Assembly: GCA_019800895.1 (NCBI GenBank)
Contig: JAHVKF010000001.1
Coordinates: 744,001-808,000 of the forward strand
DNA: 64,000 nucleotides
Direction of reading: 5' to 3'
Source of the DNA: Halomonas denitrificans
GTDB taxonomy: Bacteria > Pseudomonadota > Gammaproteobacteria > Xanthomonadales > Wenzhouxiangellaceae
Each line of letters starts with the position of its first letter. Position 1 is the first letter of the stretch. The notes under the pieces were generated by a model. It did no database searches. It was not told where the DNA came from and was given only the letters and a program-made list of their open reading frames with translations. The position numbers were made by a program, and so were the translations under genes. This document shows positions 36,613-45,736 of the stretch, in pieces.

Positions 36613-38436
36613 TCAGCCCGGGGCGCTCCAGGGCTGCAGGCCGACGATCAGGCTTCCGGGGCCGGCGTGGACGCCGACCGCGGGACTGGCCTCCTCGATC
36701 CAGCAGGCGTCGACCTCGGGATGCGCGGTCAGCAGCAGTTCGCGCAGCAGCCGGGCATCGTCGCGACAGTCGGCCTGACTGATCAGGATGCGGTACACGG
36801 TACCGGAATCCATCTTCCTCGCGAGAAATTTCGCGAAGCGCCGGACCGCCGGCTCGCCGCGGCCGCGCACGATGCCGCGCGCCGCCAGCAGCCCATCCGT
36901 CGTATTGGCCAGCACCGGGTTCAGCCGCAGGTTGCGCGCCAGCCAGTCCATCCAGGGCTTCACCCGGCCGCCTCGCACGCCCCAGGACAGGTCGCGGGCC
37001 AGGGCGAAGGTGCGGGTCTTCGGGCCGATCTCGTCGAGCCCCGAGACGATCTCGCGCCGGCTCCAGCCGGCCGCCGCCGCCTCCGCCGCCCACAGCACCA
37101 GCAGCGCCTGGCCGCAGGCCGCGTTCTTCGAGTCGTGGACCGTGATCGGCGCATCGTCGCCGAGCCGCTTCGCGGTCTGCTCGGCCGCCTGCCAGGTGCC
37201 GCTGAGCTGGCCCGAGACATGGATCGAGACCACCTCGTGCCCGTGACTCGTCAGGAGTTCGAACTGGCGCCGGAAATCGCGCGGCGGCGGCTGCGAGGTC
37301 TGGGGGTGGACCTCGCCCTTCTCCACCTTCGCGTAGAACGCGCCGGGCTGGATCGACAGCTTGTCGAGGTACTCCGTGTCTCCGAAGAACAGGCGAAGGG
37401 GAACCGTATGGATGCCGAGCCGATCGATCTCACCCGCCGGCAGGTCGGCCGCCGAGTCGGTGACCACGGCAATCGTGCCGCGCTGGTTGAGCAGGCCGTG
37501 CTGCCGGCTCATGTCATCGGCCTTCTGCTGGCGGATATCGCCGAACTCGGCGCACACCCGGAACACTTCGCCGGGCTTGTTGGTATGGATGTGGACCCGG
37601 GCGCGGCGACCGCCGCCGGCGACGACCAGGCTGCTGGCGTCCAGCGCGTTCAGGCGTTCGCGCAGGGTGCCCACTTGGACATCGTCGCCGTCGATCAGGC
37701 ACTCGGTGCAATAGCGATGATCCAGCGGGCCGGCCTCGTGCCCTCCTGCCGTTCCTTCCGCGTCGGCTTCGAAAGCCGGGAGCGCCTCGGCGTCGGGGAC
37801 GCGACCGCTTCGCACGTAGCGCCAGATGCCGTCGATCAGATCGACGAAGCCCTGGGCCCCGGCGTCGACCACACCGGCGTCCTTGAGCACCTGAAGCTGG
37901 TCCGGCGTGGCCTTCAGCGAACGATGCGCCGCCTTGCGGGCTCGCCCCAGCAGGTCCCGGATGTCCTCGATCCCCGATTCAACGCCCTGTGCCAGCGCAT
38001 CGCCGAAATCCTCCAGCACGGTCGGCATGGTGCCGGCGACCGGTTTCGACATCGCGGACCACGCCGATACCGCGCCGGCCTTGACCGCGTGCGCGAGCTG
38101 GTGGGCATCGAAGCGGTGATTGGTCCGGCTGCTTTCGCTGACGCCGTGGAAGAACTGGGCAAGAATCGCCCCGGAATTACCGCGCGCCCCGTCCAGGGCC
38201 GCGTCGGCGACGTCGTCGAGCAACATCGGCACCGTGGCTCGACGGCCTTCGGCCAGTCGCCTGCGCACGCTCTGGAGCGTGAACAGAAGGTTCGTACCGG
38301 TGTCCCCGTCGGGCACCGGAAACACGTTGATCCGATTGAGCAGATCGCGCCGGGCCTGGACGTGGGCGATGCCGGCCATCAGTGCGTTGCGCAGGTGCTC
38401 GGCATCGATGTGCAGAAGCGTGGAGTTCGAGCTCAT
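36613..38436 (-). CDS. Single-chain fatty acid kinase: DAK2 (FakA-N), FakA middle domain and DegV (FakB) fused
   Basis: The 607-residue protein joins two parts that are separate in Firmicutes. Residues ~10-210 are a DAK2/DhaL-like nucleotide-binding domain with DGDTGTNL (43-50), GARGNSG (83-89) and DAGAQGFVDL (191-200). Residues ~240-315 match the FakA middle domain (RYCTECLIDG; HIHTNKPG). Residues ~322-605 are a complete DegV/FakB domain with TDSAADLP (326-333), TSQP (380-383) and SGQLSGTWQ (408-416), which bind the fatty acid carboxylate. FakA-FakB makes acyl-phosphate from free fatty acid. The usual FakA C-terminal domain seems replaced by FakB itself. The gene is 78 bases upstream of plsY on the same strand, which uses acyl-phosphate. 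Confidence 0.88.
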   Translation of the reverse strand: MSSNSTLLHIDAEHLRNALMAGIAHVQARRDLLNRINVFPVPDGDTGTNLLFTLQSVRRRLAEGRRATVPMLLDDVADAALDGARGNSGAILAQFFHGVSESSRTNHRFDAHQLAHAVKAGAVSAWSAMSKPVAGTMPTVLEDFGDALAQGVESGIEDIRDLLGRARKAAHRSLKATPDQLQVLKDAGVVDAGAQGFVDLIDGIWRYVRSGRVPDAEALPAFEADAEGTAGGHEAGPLDHRYCTECLIDGDDVQVGTLRERLNALDASSLVVAGGGRRARVHIHTNKPGEVFRVCAEFGDIRQQKADDMSRQHGLLNQRGTIAVVTDSAADLPAGEIDRLGIHTVPLRLFFGDTEYLDKLSIQPGAFYAKVEKGEVHPQTSQPPPRDFRRQFELLTSHGHEVVSIHVSGQLSGTWQAAEQTAKRLGDDAPITVHDSKNAACGQALLVLWAAEAAAAGWSRREIVSGLDEIGPKTRTFALARDLSWGVRGGRVKPWMDWLARNLRLNPVLANTTDGLLAARGIVRGRGEPAVRRFAKFLARKMDSGTVYRILISQADCRDDARLLRELLLTAHPEVDACWIEEASPAVGVHAGPGSLIVGLQPWSAPG

Positions 38437-38514
38437 GTCCCCTTGTCGATCGTCGGTGTCGCGTGGAGCCGGGCCGCCGGACTCGAGCCGAGGGCGACCG
38501 GCGGCCGACCCGGG

Positions 38515-38751
38515 TCAGTCGGTCGAGCCGGCGAGCTCGCGGACCTGGGATGCGGTGAACGGCCAGGTGATCTTCTCTCCGGTGTCTTCGTTCAGGATCA
38601 CCGGCACCTGGTCGCCGTAGCGCTGGATCAGGTCGAGGTCGGCGTCGATATCGACCTGGGTGACCCGGTCCGAGAGGCCGGCCAGGTTGATCAGGGCATG
38701 CGCCTTTTCGCACAGTTCGCAGGACTCACGGGTGTAGAAGACCAGGGTCAT
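38515..38751 (-). CDS. Glutaredoxin family protein
   Basis: The 78-residue protein has a thioredoxin-like fold with CELC (the CxxC redox site) in MTLVFYTRESCELCEKAH and the cis-Pro in DQVPVILNED. It belongs to the small YruB/DUF836-like glutaredoxin group. ATG 38751 is preferred over an upstream TTG because it sits directly at the first beta strand. The target is unknown. It lies 78 bases before the FakA-FakB fusion on the same strand. Confidence 0.88.
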   Translation of the reverse strand: MTLVFYTRESCELCEKAHALINLAGLSDRVTQVDIDADLDLIQRYGDQVPVILNEDTGEKITWPFTASQVRELAGSTD

Positions 38752-38788
38752 TGGCGAAGTTCCGCTCGGCAAAACGGCAAGTATTCCA

Positions 38789-39562
38789 CTAGCTGCCGCG
38801 CGCGTCCAGCCGACGACGGGCAGCGAGCCCCAGCAGCAGGACCACGGCGGCCAGCGCCAACAGGCCCGCGACCCCGAGCGCGGGAACGGTCGCCGCCGAA
38901 CCGGCCAGCACCTCGACGGTCGCCCGGAGCATGAAGTCCTGGCGCGTGGGGATCATGAATGCCACGCCTCGATCGGCGATCCAGCTGCGCCCCGCGGGCT
39001 TCAGCGACTGGTCCGACTCGACATTGAAGTCTTCGCCCGCATGACGCGGATCGCCCTGGACCATGATCCAGAACACCGGGTCGTCGACGATCCACGGCGA
39101 CTCGAAGGTGATTTCGACCTGCCCTGTGCCGTCGCCGGTGATCACGGTCGCGTTGCGCTGGGGATCGCCCAGATCGGGTTCGCCGTCAATGTCCCGATAG
39201 ACGTAGACCTCGTTGGGCCAGGGCCCGCCGACCGCGCTGAAATCCAGCGAATTGGAGATGCAGAAGCCGGTCAGCAGCACCCGTCCGGCTTCGAGATCGA
39301 AGTCGTCGAGCTCGAAGCGCACGCCGAGAAAATGATCCGGTTCACCGGCCTGTCCGCCGCCGAAGAAGATGCTGGTCTCCGCCACGCCGTCGTCGTAGGC
39401 CAGGTCGCCGCAGTCGAAGGCCGCGGCACCCCGTGCCGGCGTTCCGGCGCGCGCCTCGGCGGTCGTTGGAGCGGCCGGGGTCGCCGGCGCACCTGGCTGC
39501 AACTGGGCGCACGCGCCCCCGGCAGACCCGAGCAGAAGGAGCATGAGCAGGAATCGGTGCAT
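38789..39562 (-). CDS. Exported protein with C-terminal hydrophobic/Arg sorting tail
   Basis: The 257-residue protein has a signal peptide with a possible lipobox-like end (MLLLLGSAGGACAQ), an Ala/Pro/Thr-rich linker, and a beta-sandwich-like body that I do not recognise (FDCGDLAYDDGVAETSIFFGGG... GFCISN...). The tail VPALGVAGLLALAAVVLLLGLAARRRLD matches the tripartite plan of surface-sorted proteins, as in the gene at 32369. The CAQ could be a lipidation site or a normal cleavage site. The start ATG 39562 has no clear ribosome site; ATG 39544 is possible. Confidence 0.65.
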   Translation of the reverse strand: MHRFLLMLLLLGSAGGACAQLQPGAPATPAAPTTAEARAGTPARGAAAFDCGDLAYDDGVAETSIFFGGGQAGEPDHFLGVRFELDDFDLEAGRVLLTGFCISNSLDFSAVGGPWPNEVYVYRDIDGEPDLGDPQRNATVITGDGTGQVEITFESPWIVDDPVFWIMVQGDPRHAGEDFNVESDQSLKPAGRSWIADRGVAFMIPTRQDFMLRATVEVLAGSAATVPALGVAGLLALAAVVLLLGLAARRRLDARGS

Positions 39563-39631
39563 GAGCGAGCGCAGGAAGAGGAAGAACGCAAGTATAGAGA
39601 CCCGCCGTGGGGACGCACATGCCCACCGGAC

Positions 39632-39660
39632 TTGACTTCATTTAGTTAATTAGCTAATCT
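39632..39660 (+). promoter_or_regulatory. Promoter with embedded operator for the sdpR-like gene, probably leaderless
   Basis: TTGACT (39632-39637) and TAATCT (39655-39660) are spaced by exactly 17 bases. The spacer and -10 contain a near-perfect palindrome TTAGTTAATTAGCTAA (39642-39657, 14 of 16 positions symmetric), a typical ArsR-family operator. The expected transcription start (39666-39668) meets the ATG at 39668, and there is no ribosome site, so the mRNA should be leaderless. Confidence 0.7.
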
Positions 39661-39667
39661 TCTAAAC

Positions 39668-40012
39668 ATGAGCAGCGTATTCAAGGCCCTGTCCGACCCG
39701 ACCCGCCGCGAGGTGCTCAAGCTCCTGCGCAAGGGACCTCTGACGGCCGGCGAACTGGCGTCGAATTTCGAGGTCTCGAAGCCGACCATGTCCGTGCACT
39801 TCCGCGTGCTCAAGGACGCCGGGCTGGTCCGCGCCGAACGCAACGGCAAGTCGATCGAATATTCGCTCCGGATGTCCGTGCTCGAGGAGGCACTGATGGG
39901 CTTCGCCCAGGCCTTCGGAATGAACCCGGTTGCGGGTGCCGATACCGGCGACCGCACCGGCCCGCTCGACACCCGGAATTCGCCCGACCCGACCCACGAG
40001 GAGAAGCCATGA
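39668..40012 (+). CDS. ArsR-family autorepressor, SdpR-like
   Basis: The 114-residue winged-helix protein has the SdpR signature MSSVFKALSDPTRREVLKLLRKGPLTAGELA and the recognition helix SKPTMSVHFRVLKDAGLV. It lacks the metal-binding cysteines of ArsR/SmtB. SdpR in Bacillus represses itself and the immunity protein SdpI until SdpI captures it at the membrane. Here the next gene also encodes a membrane protein with a 4-base overlap, so a similar capture circuit is plausible. The operator lies directly in its promoter. Confidence 0.9.
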   Translation: MSSVFKALSDPTRREVLKLLRKGPLTAGELASNFEVSKPTMSVHFRVLKDAGLVRAERNGKSIEYSLRMSVLEEALMGFAQAFGMNPVAGADTGDRTGPLDTRNSPDPTHEEKP

Positions 40013-40602
40013 TGAATCCCCTGACGCTCCGCATGATCGCCTTCCAGGTCCTGATCGTTCTGGCGCTTGCCCTCGGCGCCCTGGCCTGGATCGCCCGGCC
40101 GGAAGGGGCCCTGATCTGGGGCGTCGGCATGGCGACCCTGCCGGTCGCCTGGGTCGGACTTCACCTGTTCGGCGCCATGCCCTCGGCCGCGTGTCCGGAA
40201 CAACGCCGCACCGTCCTGAACAGTCTGATCGGCGCCGGATTGCTGATCGCGGGGGCGCTCGGCGCGAGCGCGCTCGGAGCGATGGGCACGATCCCGGAGG
40301 ACTGGATCACGCGCTACGCCATGATCACCAACGCGATGGTGCTGGTCGTGATCGGCAATGGCCTGCCGAAGAAGGTCGAACCCGGGTGCTCTCCCACCCG
40401 GGGACTGGCCATGCAGCGCCTGATCGGCTGGACCTTCGTCATCGGCGGCATTGCCCAGGCGATTTGCTGGCTGCTGGTACCTGCCGTCGACGAGGCACTG
40501 GTCGTCGTCACGGTCGCCATCTACATCCTCATGGCCCTGGCGATCCTGATCGGTATCCGGCGCATCCGGCGTGGTTCCGTGACCCAGTCCCCGACCGCCT
40601 GA
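40009..40602 (+). CDS. Membrane protein, possibly SdpI-like partner of the upstream repressor
   Basis: The 197-residue protein has five to six membrane helices. The segment MVLVVIGNGLPKKVEPG resembles the GNYxPKxxPN motif of SdpI proteins, with the same helix placement, but the match is distant. It overlaps the sdpR-like stop as ATGATGA (start at 40009 or 40012). By position and coupling it is the likely signal receiver or target for the repressor. Its substrate or toxin is unknown. Confidence 0.65.
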   Translation: MMNPLTLRMIAFQVLIVLALALGALAWIARPEGALIWGVGMATLPVAWVGLHLFGAMPSAACPEQRRTVLNSLIGAGLLIAGALGASALGAMGTIPEDWITRYAMITNAMVLVVIGNGLPKKVEPGCSPTRGLAMQRLIGWTFVIGGIAQAICWLLVPAVDEALVVVTVAIYILMALAILIGIRRIRRGSVTQSPTA

Positions 40603-40660
40603 CCCGACGCCATAACCCAGGCGAACTCGGCCCGGCCCGGCTCGGCAGCGGGTGCCCTCG

Positions 40661-40906
40661 GATGATGGGCGCGAAGACGCGAAGGCGCGTAGAGAAAAGC
40701 GTAACGTCCGCCGGAGAACCAAAAAACGATCACTTGCCGAGACGCAGGGGCAAAGAGGAATCCGAGACGAGACACGACCGGGATCCGACGCCGCGGCCCA
40801 CGAATCCCGTCGTCGCGCACTTGATACCGGACCCGGCGATTTTCGATACTCCAACCCATCGCTTCTGCTGTTCTCGTCGCGCCGTTGCGCCTTCGCGTCC
40901 ATCATC
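40661..40906. repeat. Inverted-repeat element C with 8-bp periodic arms (imperfect)
   Basis: The 404-base gap 40603-41006 holds a 246-base element with 39-base inverted arms (40661-40699 and 40868-40906) that match at 32 of 39 positions. The outer GATGATGG and following GCGCGAAG/ACGCGAAG units are shared with element B. An internal patch at about 40740-40757 (GACGCAGGGGCAAAGAGG) looks like a decayed further arm. The interior has no credible gene. Right of it, CATAAT at 40969-40974 may be the -10 for sdaA, without a clear -35. Confidence 0.7.
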
Positions 40907-41006
40907 AAAATCGGCAGCCCGGAGGCTCGAAGGATGCCGACTTGCGGGCAGACAGCCGAGTCGGAAGGCATAATCAGCGGTCCACGCATGCAGCACGGAG
41001 GCCGCC

Positions 41007-42377
41007 ATGGCCGTCAGTGTGTTCGACCTGTTCAAGATCGGGATCGGCCCGTCGAGCTCGCACACGGTGGGCCCGATGCGCGCGGCCTGCCTGTTCGCGC
41101 GCTCGATCGATCGCCACGAACTGCTCGACCGGGTCGCCAAGCTGAAGCTCGAACTGTTCGGATCGCTGGGCCACACCGGACGCGGCCACGGCACCGACCT
41201 GGCGGTGCTGATGGGACTGGAAGGCCACCTTCCCGACGAGATCGACCCCGACCACATTCCGAAGCGCATGGCCGAGATCGGCGAATCCGGCGAAGTACGC
41301 CTTCTCGAGCAACGCGCCATCCGGATCGACCTGCGCCGGGACCTGGTCTTCCACAAGCGCCAGACCCTGCCCTTCCACTCCAACGGAATGCGCTTCCAGG
41401 CCTTCGACGCGGACGGCGAGCCGCTGATCAAGCGCGAGTACTACTCGGTCGGCGGCGGGTTCGTGGTCAACCCCGACGAGGCCGCGGCCGACCGCATCGT
41501 CGCCGACGACACCCGGGTCCGCTACCCGTTCTCCTCCGGCGACGAGCTGCTGGACCAGTGCCGCGGGAACGGACTGCGGATCGCCGACGTGATGCTGGCC
41601 AACGAGCAGGCCTGGCGCTCGGAGACCGAGATACGCGACGGACTGATGACCATCTGGCAGGCGATGAAGGACTGCGTGCAGCGCGGCTGCGAGAGCGAAG
41701 GCGTATTGCCCGGTGGCCTCAAGGTCGGCCGGCGCGCGCCGCGCCTGTTCGCCAGGCTCAAGGAACGCGCGAAGCGCGAAGACCTCGACAGCCTCGACTG
41801 GATCAACCTCTACGCGCTCGCGGTCAACGAGGAGAACGCCGCCGGCGGACGCGTCGTCACGGCACCGACCAACGGCGCGGCGGGCATCATTCCCGCCGTG
41901 CTCCACTACTACCGCCGCTTCGTCGATTCGGCCAGCGAGGACGGCGTGATCGAGTTCCTGCTGACCGCCGGAGCGATCGGCATCCTGTACAAGGAGAACG
42001 CGTCGATCTCGGGCGCCGAGGTGGGCTGCCAGGGCGAAGTCGGCGTGGCCTGCTCGATGGCTGCCGGCGGCCTCACCGCCGCGCTCGGCGGGTCGATGGA
42101 GCAGGTCGAGAACGCCGCCGAGATCGGCATGGAGCACAATCTCGGCCTGACCTGCGACCCGGTCGGCGGCCTGGTCCAGATCCCCTGCATCGAGCGCAAC
42201 GCGATGGGCGCGGTCAAGGCGGTCAACGCGACCCGCATGGCCATGGCCGGCGACGGCAAGCACCGGGTGTCGCTCGACAAGGTCATCAAGACCATGCGCG
42301 ACACGGGGCGCGACATGAAGTCGCAGTACAAGGAAACCTCGCGCGGTGGCCTGGCGGTCAACGTCATCGAGTGCTGA
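41007..42377 (+). CDS. sdaA: L-serine ammonia-lyase (L-serine dehydratase)
   Basis: SdaA turns L-serine into pyruvate and ammonia using a 4Fe-4S cluster. The 456-residue single-chain form begins with [24 protein letters not shown] (beta domain) and carries the cluster cysteines in [16 protein letters not shown] and [14 protein letters not shown]. The C-terminal [22 protein letters not shown] is standard. The length equals the family norm. Confidence 0.97.
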   Translation: MAVSVFDLFKIGIGPSSSHTVGPMRAACLFARSIDRHELLDRVAKLKLELFGSLGHTGRGHGTDLAVLMGLEGHLPDEIDPDHIPKRMAEIGESGEVRLLEQRAIRIDLRRDLVFHKRQTLPFHSNGMRFQAFDADGEPLIKREYYSVGGGFVVNPDEAAADRIVADDTRVRYPFSSGDELLDQCRGNGLRIADVMLANEQAWRSETEIRDGLMTIWQAMKDCVQRGCESEGVLPGGLKVGRRAPRLFARLKERAKREDLDSLDWINLYALAVNEENAAGGRVVTAPTNGAAGIIPAVLHYYRRFVDSASEDGVIEFLLTAGAIGILYKENASISGAEVGCQGEVGVACSMAAGGLTAALGGSMEQVENAAEIGMEHNLGLTCDPVGGLVQIPCIERNAMGAVKAVNATRMAMAGDGKHRVSLDKVIKTMRDTGRDMKSQYKETSRGGLAVNVIEC

Positions 42378-43512
42378 GACCGGCGAAACGGCGCTGGCGA
42401 CCTGCGCGCCGAAGCCGCCGAACAGCACACCGCCGAGCGCCCTTCGGGCCCTGCCGGCGGTCGTCCTGATCGCCTCCCTGCTCACGGCCTGTCGACCGCC
42501 CCAGGCGCCCTTGCCGGAGGATCTGGCGCACGCTCCGGTCGCGTTCGATCACCACGTCCACCTGCTCGGCCCCCGCCTGGTCTCGGACTGGTCGGCCGTC
42601 GGTGCCGAATTCTCACGCGATCCTCGGCACTACGCCAGCGCATCGGCCGTATTCGACGCACCGGCCGGCGCCCGGGGCGCACTGCTGGTGCCGATGGCGC
42701 ACCTCTACGCCTCCGACGGATTCGCAGCGAGTCTCGCCTTGACCGAGGAAGAGGCCCATGCCCGGGCCCGGGCCGAGAACGATCACGTCGCGGCGGCGGC
42801 CGTCGCGTCCGGCGGACGCGCGAGGGCGCTGTGCAGCATCGATCCGCTGCGCGCCTGGGCGCTCGAGGAATTGCACCGTTGCACCGAGCGGAAGGAAGTG
42901 ATCGGAATCAAGCTGCACCTGGCCACTGCCGGCATCGATCCGAGAAACGAACGTCACCTCGAGGCCCTTGCAGCGACCCTGGACGCGGCGGTCGAAGCAG
43001 GGCACCTCGTCCTTCTCCACCTGGATCCGCAGCTGCGCGACCTCGACATCGACGATATCCAGCGCCTGCTCGATCGTGTGATCCAGCCGCACCCCGATAT
43101 CCGGCTCGTCATCGCCCACCTCGGCGGTAGCGGCGGCTACGGAAGCTGGACGCAGCAGGTCTTCGGCCGACTGCTCGACTGGCTCGAGTCGGAGCGATCG
43201 GCGGGACGGGAACGTCCCGGCCTGCGCTTCGATGTCTCGGCGGTCTGGCTCGAGGAGGCCAGTGAAGGCGTGCCGGCGAGCCTGCCGGAGCACGCCGATG
43301 CACTGGCGCGCGACCTGGCCCGGGCCGGGCCCGAGCGCCTGCTGTTCGGCAGCGACTGGCCGCTGTTCGAACCGGGCCGCTACGCCGCCGTGCTGCGATA
43401 CCGGGTGACGCTCGGCGACGGCTTCTGGGACCGGGTTCTCGAGAACCGGGCCGTCGATGAGCGGAGTCCGCCCATCGACCCGGCAGGCACTGCCGCGAGA
43501 GCCGCCCGATGA
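42346..43512 (+). CDS. Metal-dependent TIM-barrel amidohydrolase, possible lipoprotein
   Basis: The body has the amidohydrolase-2 metal motifs: FDHHVHLLG (HxH), [31 protein letters not shown], and LFGSDWPL (catalytic Asp). A hydrophobic stretch ending LLTAC before the body looks like a lipoprotein signal. The start is unsure: GTG 42346 overlaps sdaA by 32 bases and leaves a long leader before the hydrophobic stretch; I find no better ATG, GTG or TTG. The substrate is unknown. It follows sdaA and converges with the S9 peptidase gene. Confidence 0.7.
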   Translation: MAWRSTSSSAETGETALATCAPKPPNSTPPSALRALPAVVLIASLLTACRPPQAPLPEDLAHAPVAFDHHVHLLGPRLVSDWSAVGAEFSRDPRHYASASAVFDAPAGARGALLVPMAHLYASDGFAASLALTEEEAHARARAENDHVAAAAVASGGRARALCSIDPLRAWALEELHRCTERKEVIGIKLHLATAGIDPRNERHLEALAATLDAAVEAGHLVLLHLDPQLRDLDIDDIQRLLDRVIQPHPDIRLVIAHLGGSGGYGSWTQQVFGRLLDWLESERSAGRERPGLRFDVSAVWLEEASEGVPASLPEHADALARDLARAGPERLLFGSDWPLFEPGRYAAVLRYRVTLGDGFWDRVLENRAVDERSPPIDPAGTAARAAR

Positions 43513-43540
43513 GGCAGCCTGCACGCGGCGCCAACGTTCG

Positions 43541-45577
43541 TCAGGGTGCTTCGGAGGACGAGGAAGACGACTCGTCGTTACCGGACTCCTGGCCGATATG
43601 GCGATCGAAGAACTCCAGCATGGCCGTGTACAGATCGACGCGGTTGCCGACGTCGTAGAAGCCGTGCCCTTCCTTTTCCTTGATCATCCACTCGTAGTCC
43701 TTGCCGATTTCGTCCAGCGCGTCGCGCAGACGATGCGCGTGGCCGACCGGAACGCGCACGTCGGACGCGCCGTGGACGATGAACAGGTCGGCCTTGATCC
43801 GGTCGACGTGATGGACCGGTGAGACGGGACGCAGCGACTCGGCGTCCTCGCCCACCGCGGATCCCATGAAGCGCTCGAAGTTGCGGCGCCCTTCGTGGCT
43901 GCTGCGGTTCATGGAGAAGTCCGAGCCGTCGCCCTCGCGGAACCAGACCAGGTCGTAGACGCCGACGTAGCCGACGGCGCACTGGTAGAGGTCCGGCGTC
44001 TTGACCACGCCCATCAGCGTCGCGTAGCCCCCGTAGCTGCCGCCGTAGATGCAGACCCGGTCCGGGTCGACGATGCCTTCATCGATCGCCCACTGCACGG
44101 AATCGGTCAGGTCGTCCTGCATCTTGCCGCCCCACTCGCGCCAGCCGGCCTGCTGGAAATCCGTTCCCCGATTGCCCGAACCGCGGAAGTTGACCTGCAG
44201 GGTGGCGTAGCCGTGCTGGGCGAAGAACTGGGCCTCGGGGTTGAAGCCCCATCGGTCGTACGGGCCGAAGGGACCGCCGTGTACGTTGAGAATCAGCGGC
44301 AGGTTTTCCTTCTCGCCGGCCGGGCGCGTCAGGAAGGCATTGAGCACCAGGCCGTCCCGCGCCTCGATGCGGACAGGTTCCATCGGCACGAGCGCATCCT
44401 TGTCGATGTTCGGGAACGATGCCGACAGGAAGGCCAGCTCCATGTCCTCCGTGTTGAACAGGTAGAACTCGCCGGGGTTGCGATCGCCGGTCACGTAGAT
44501 CGTGGCCAGCGATCCGTCTTCCGTCGACGACGTCACGAACACGTTGTCGTTCGGAAACGCGTTGAGAAGCCCGGCCAGCATCCGTGCATCTTCGGGCAGC
44601 GCTTCGACCTGCTCGTCGAACAGCGAGTAATCCGCCGGCCCGAAGCTGGCCCAGGCGCCCATCACCTTGCCGCGCGGGGTGCGCAGGAGACCCTGGACGT
44701 CGACGATGTCGTGGCGATAGAGCAGCTCGATCTGCCGCGTATTGAAGTCGAAGCGGAACACGCCCATCCGGTCACCGGTCGGCATGTCGTGGTTCGATGC
44801 GAAATAGACCTGCTCGTTGTCGGCCGAGAATCCGAGGAAATTCACGTTGGGCCGGCGCCGATCGCTGTCCAGGTCCAGGGATTCCCACTCTCCGTTGATC
44901 TTTGCGTAGAGCCGCAGCTCGACATCGTCGAGCGTGTCGCCCATCTTGACGGCGATCGCGCCGCGCAGCTCTCCGTCGTTGTCGGCGACCAGCCCGCGCA
45001 TGTCGGGATCGACCGGCTGGTCACCGAGGAAATCGAGCTCGCCATCGAACATGTTGAGCAGATTGCCCTTCGGCTCGCCGTCGTCGGCGAAGTGATAGCG
45101 GGCGATCAGGATGTTCTCGTCGTCGTCCGGAAGCGGATGAAGGACCTGGTAGCCCGACAGGTTGGAACCGAAGATCTGCTGCCGGCGCGTGCCGTCGATG
45201 TTGGCCGCGTACAGCGCCCCGGGCCGCCCCAGATTGTCGAGGTTGCCGGTGACTTCGCCGACCGACATGACCACGCGGCTGTTGCTGCCCCACCAGAAGT
45301 TCAGCACGTGCATGTTGCCGCCGAATTCGAAGCCGCTGACGATGTCCTGGCTGGCCAGCTCCATCACCGCGAGCTTGACTTCGGACCCCTCTTCGTAGGT
45401 CAATGCCACGTGCTCGCCGTCCGGCGAGAGCTTCATGTTCTTGACCAGCGACTTGCCGAAGATCTGTTCGGCGGGAAGCGTGTCGGCGACCGACGACGAT
45501 ACGCTGACGGCGAGCGTCAGCGCGAAGAAGGCGATCACGGTGGTTCGGCTAGCAATCCGGCGAGCGATTCGATTCAC
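43541..45577 (-). CDS. Secreted S9 family (prolyl oligopeptidase-like) peptidase
   Basis: The 678-residue protein has a signal peptide ending near SVAD, an N-terminal beta-propeller (MKLSPDGEHVALTYEEG...), and a C-terminal alpha/beta hydrolase with Ser near 514 (GGSYGGY), Asp near 602 (HGASDVRV) and His near 636 (KEGHGFYD). It should be a periplasmic or secreted oligopeptidase. The C-terminus has a Ser-rich run. The start is GTG 45577 with GGAA upstream. It belongs to the DPP/acylaminoacyl-peptidase group, frequent in protein-eating marine gammaproteobacteria. Confidence 0.92.
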   Translation of the reverse strand: MNRIARRIASRTTVIAFFALTLAVSVSSSVADTLPAEQIFGKSLVKNMKLSPDGEHVALTYEEGSEVKLAVMELASQDIVSGFEFGGNMHVLNFWWGSNSRVVMSVGEVTGNLDNLGRPGALYAANIDGTRRQQIFGSNLSGYQVLHPLPDDDENILIARYHFADDGEPKGNLLNMFDGELDFLGDQPVDPDMRGLVADNDGELRGAIAVKMGDTLDDVELRLYAKINGEWESLDLDSDRRRPNVNFLGFSADNEQVYFASNHDMPTGDRMGVFRFDFNTRQIELLYRHDIVDVQGLLRTPRGKVMGAWASFGPADYSLFDEQVEALPEDARMLAGLLNAFPNDNVFVTSSTEDGSLATIYVTGDRNPGEFYLFNTEDMELAFLSASFPNIDKDALVPMEPVRIEARDGLVLNAFLTRPAGEKENLPLILNVHGGPFGPYDRWGFNPEAQFFAQHGYATLQVNFRGSGNRGTDFQQAGWREWGGKMQDDLTDSVQWAIDEGIVDPDRVCIYGGSYGGYATLMGVVKTPDLYQCAVGYVGVYDLVWFREGDGSDFSMNRSSHEGRRNFERFMGSAVGEDAESLRPVSPVHHVDRIKADLFIVHGASDVRVPVGHAHRLRDALDEIGKDYEWMIKEKEGHGFYDVGNRVDLYTAMLEFFDRHIGQESGNDESSSSSSEAP

Positions 45578-45736
45578 GGGCGGTTCCAGGTTCGGTCGGA
45601 AGCCGCTTATTTTGTCAAACTACGCCGGTGGCTGCACGACCCGTGAACGCCCGCGCCGCACCGTGGTCCGAGATGCCGAAGGTGCGCGCACCGCCGCATG
45701 CTATTCCACTGTCCCCGAACGCAAGCCGGAACTCCG

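Noticed and set aside
35806-38934. A 1042-codon open frame on the + strand opposite birA, plsY and the FakA-FakB fusion
   Set aside because: It is the antisense of well-supported genes; its product is rich in Arg, Gln, Asp and His with no recognisable domain. High GC leaves antisense frames open.
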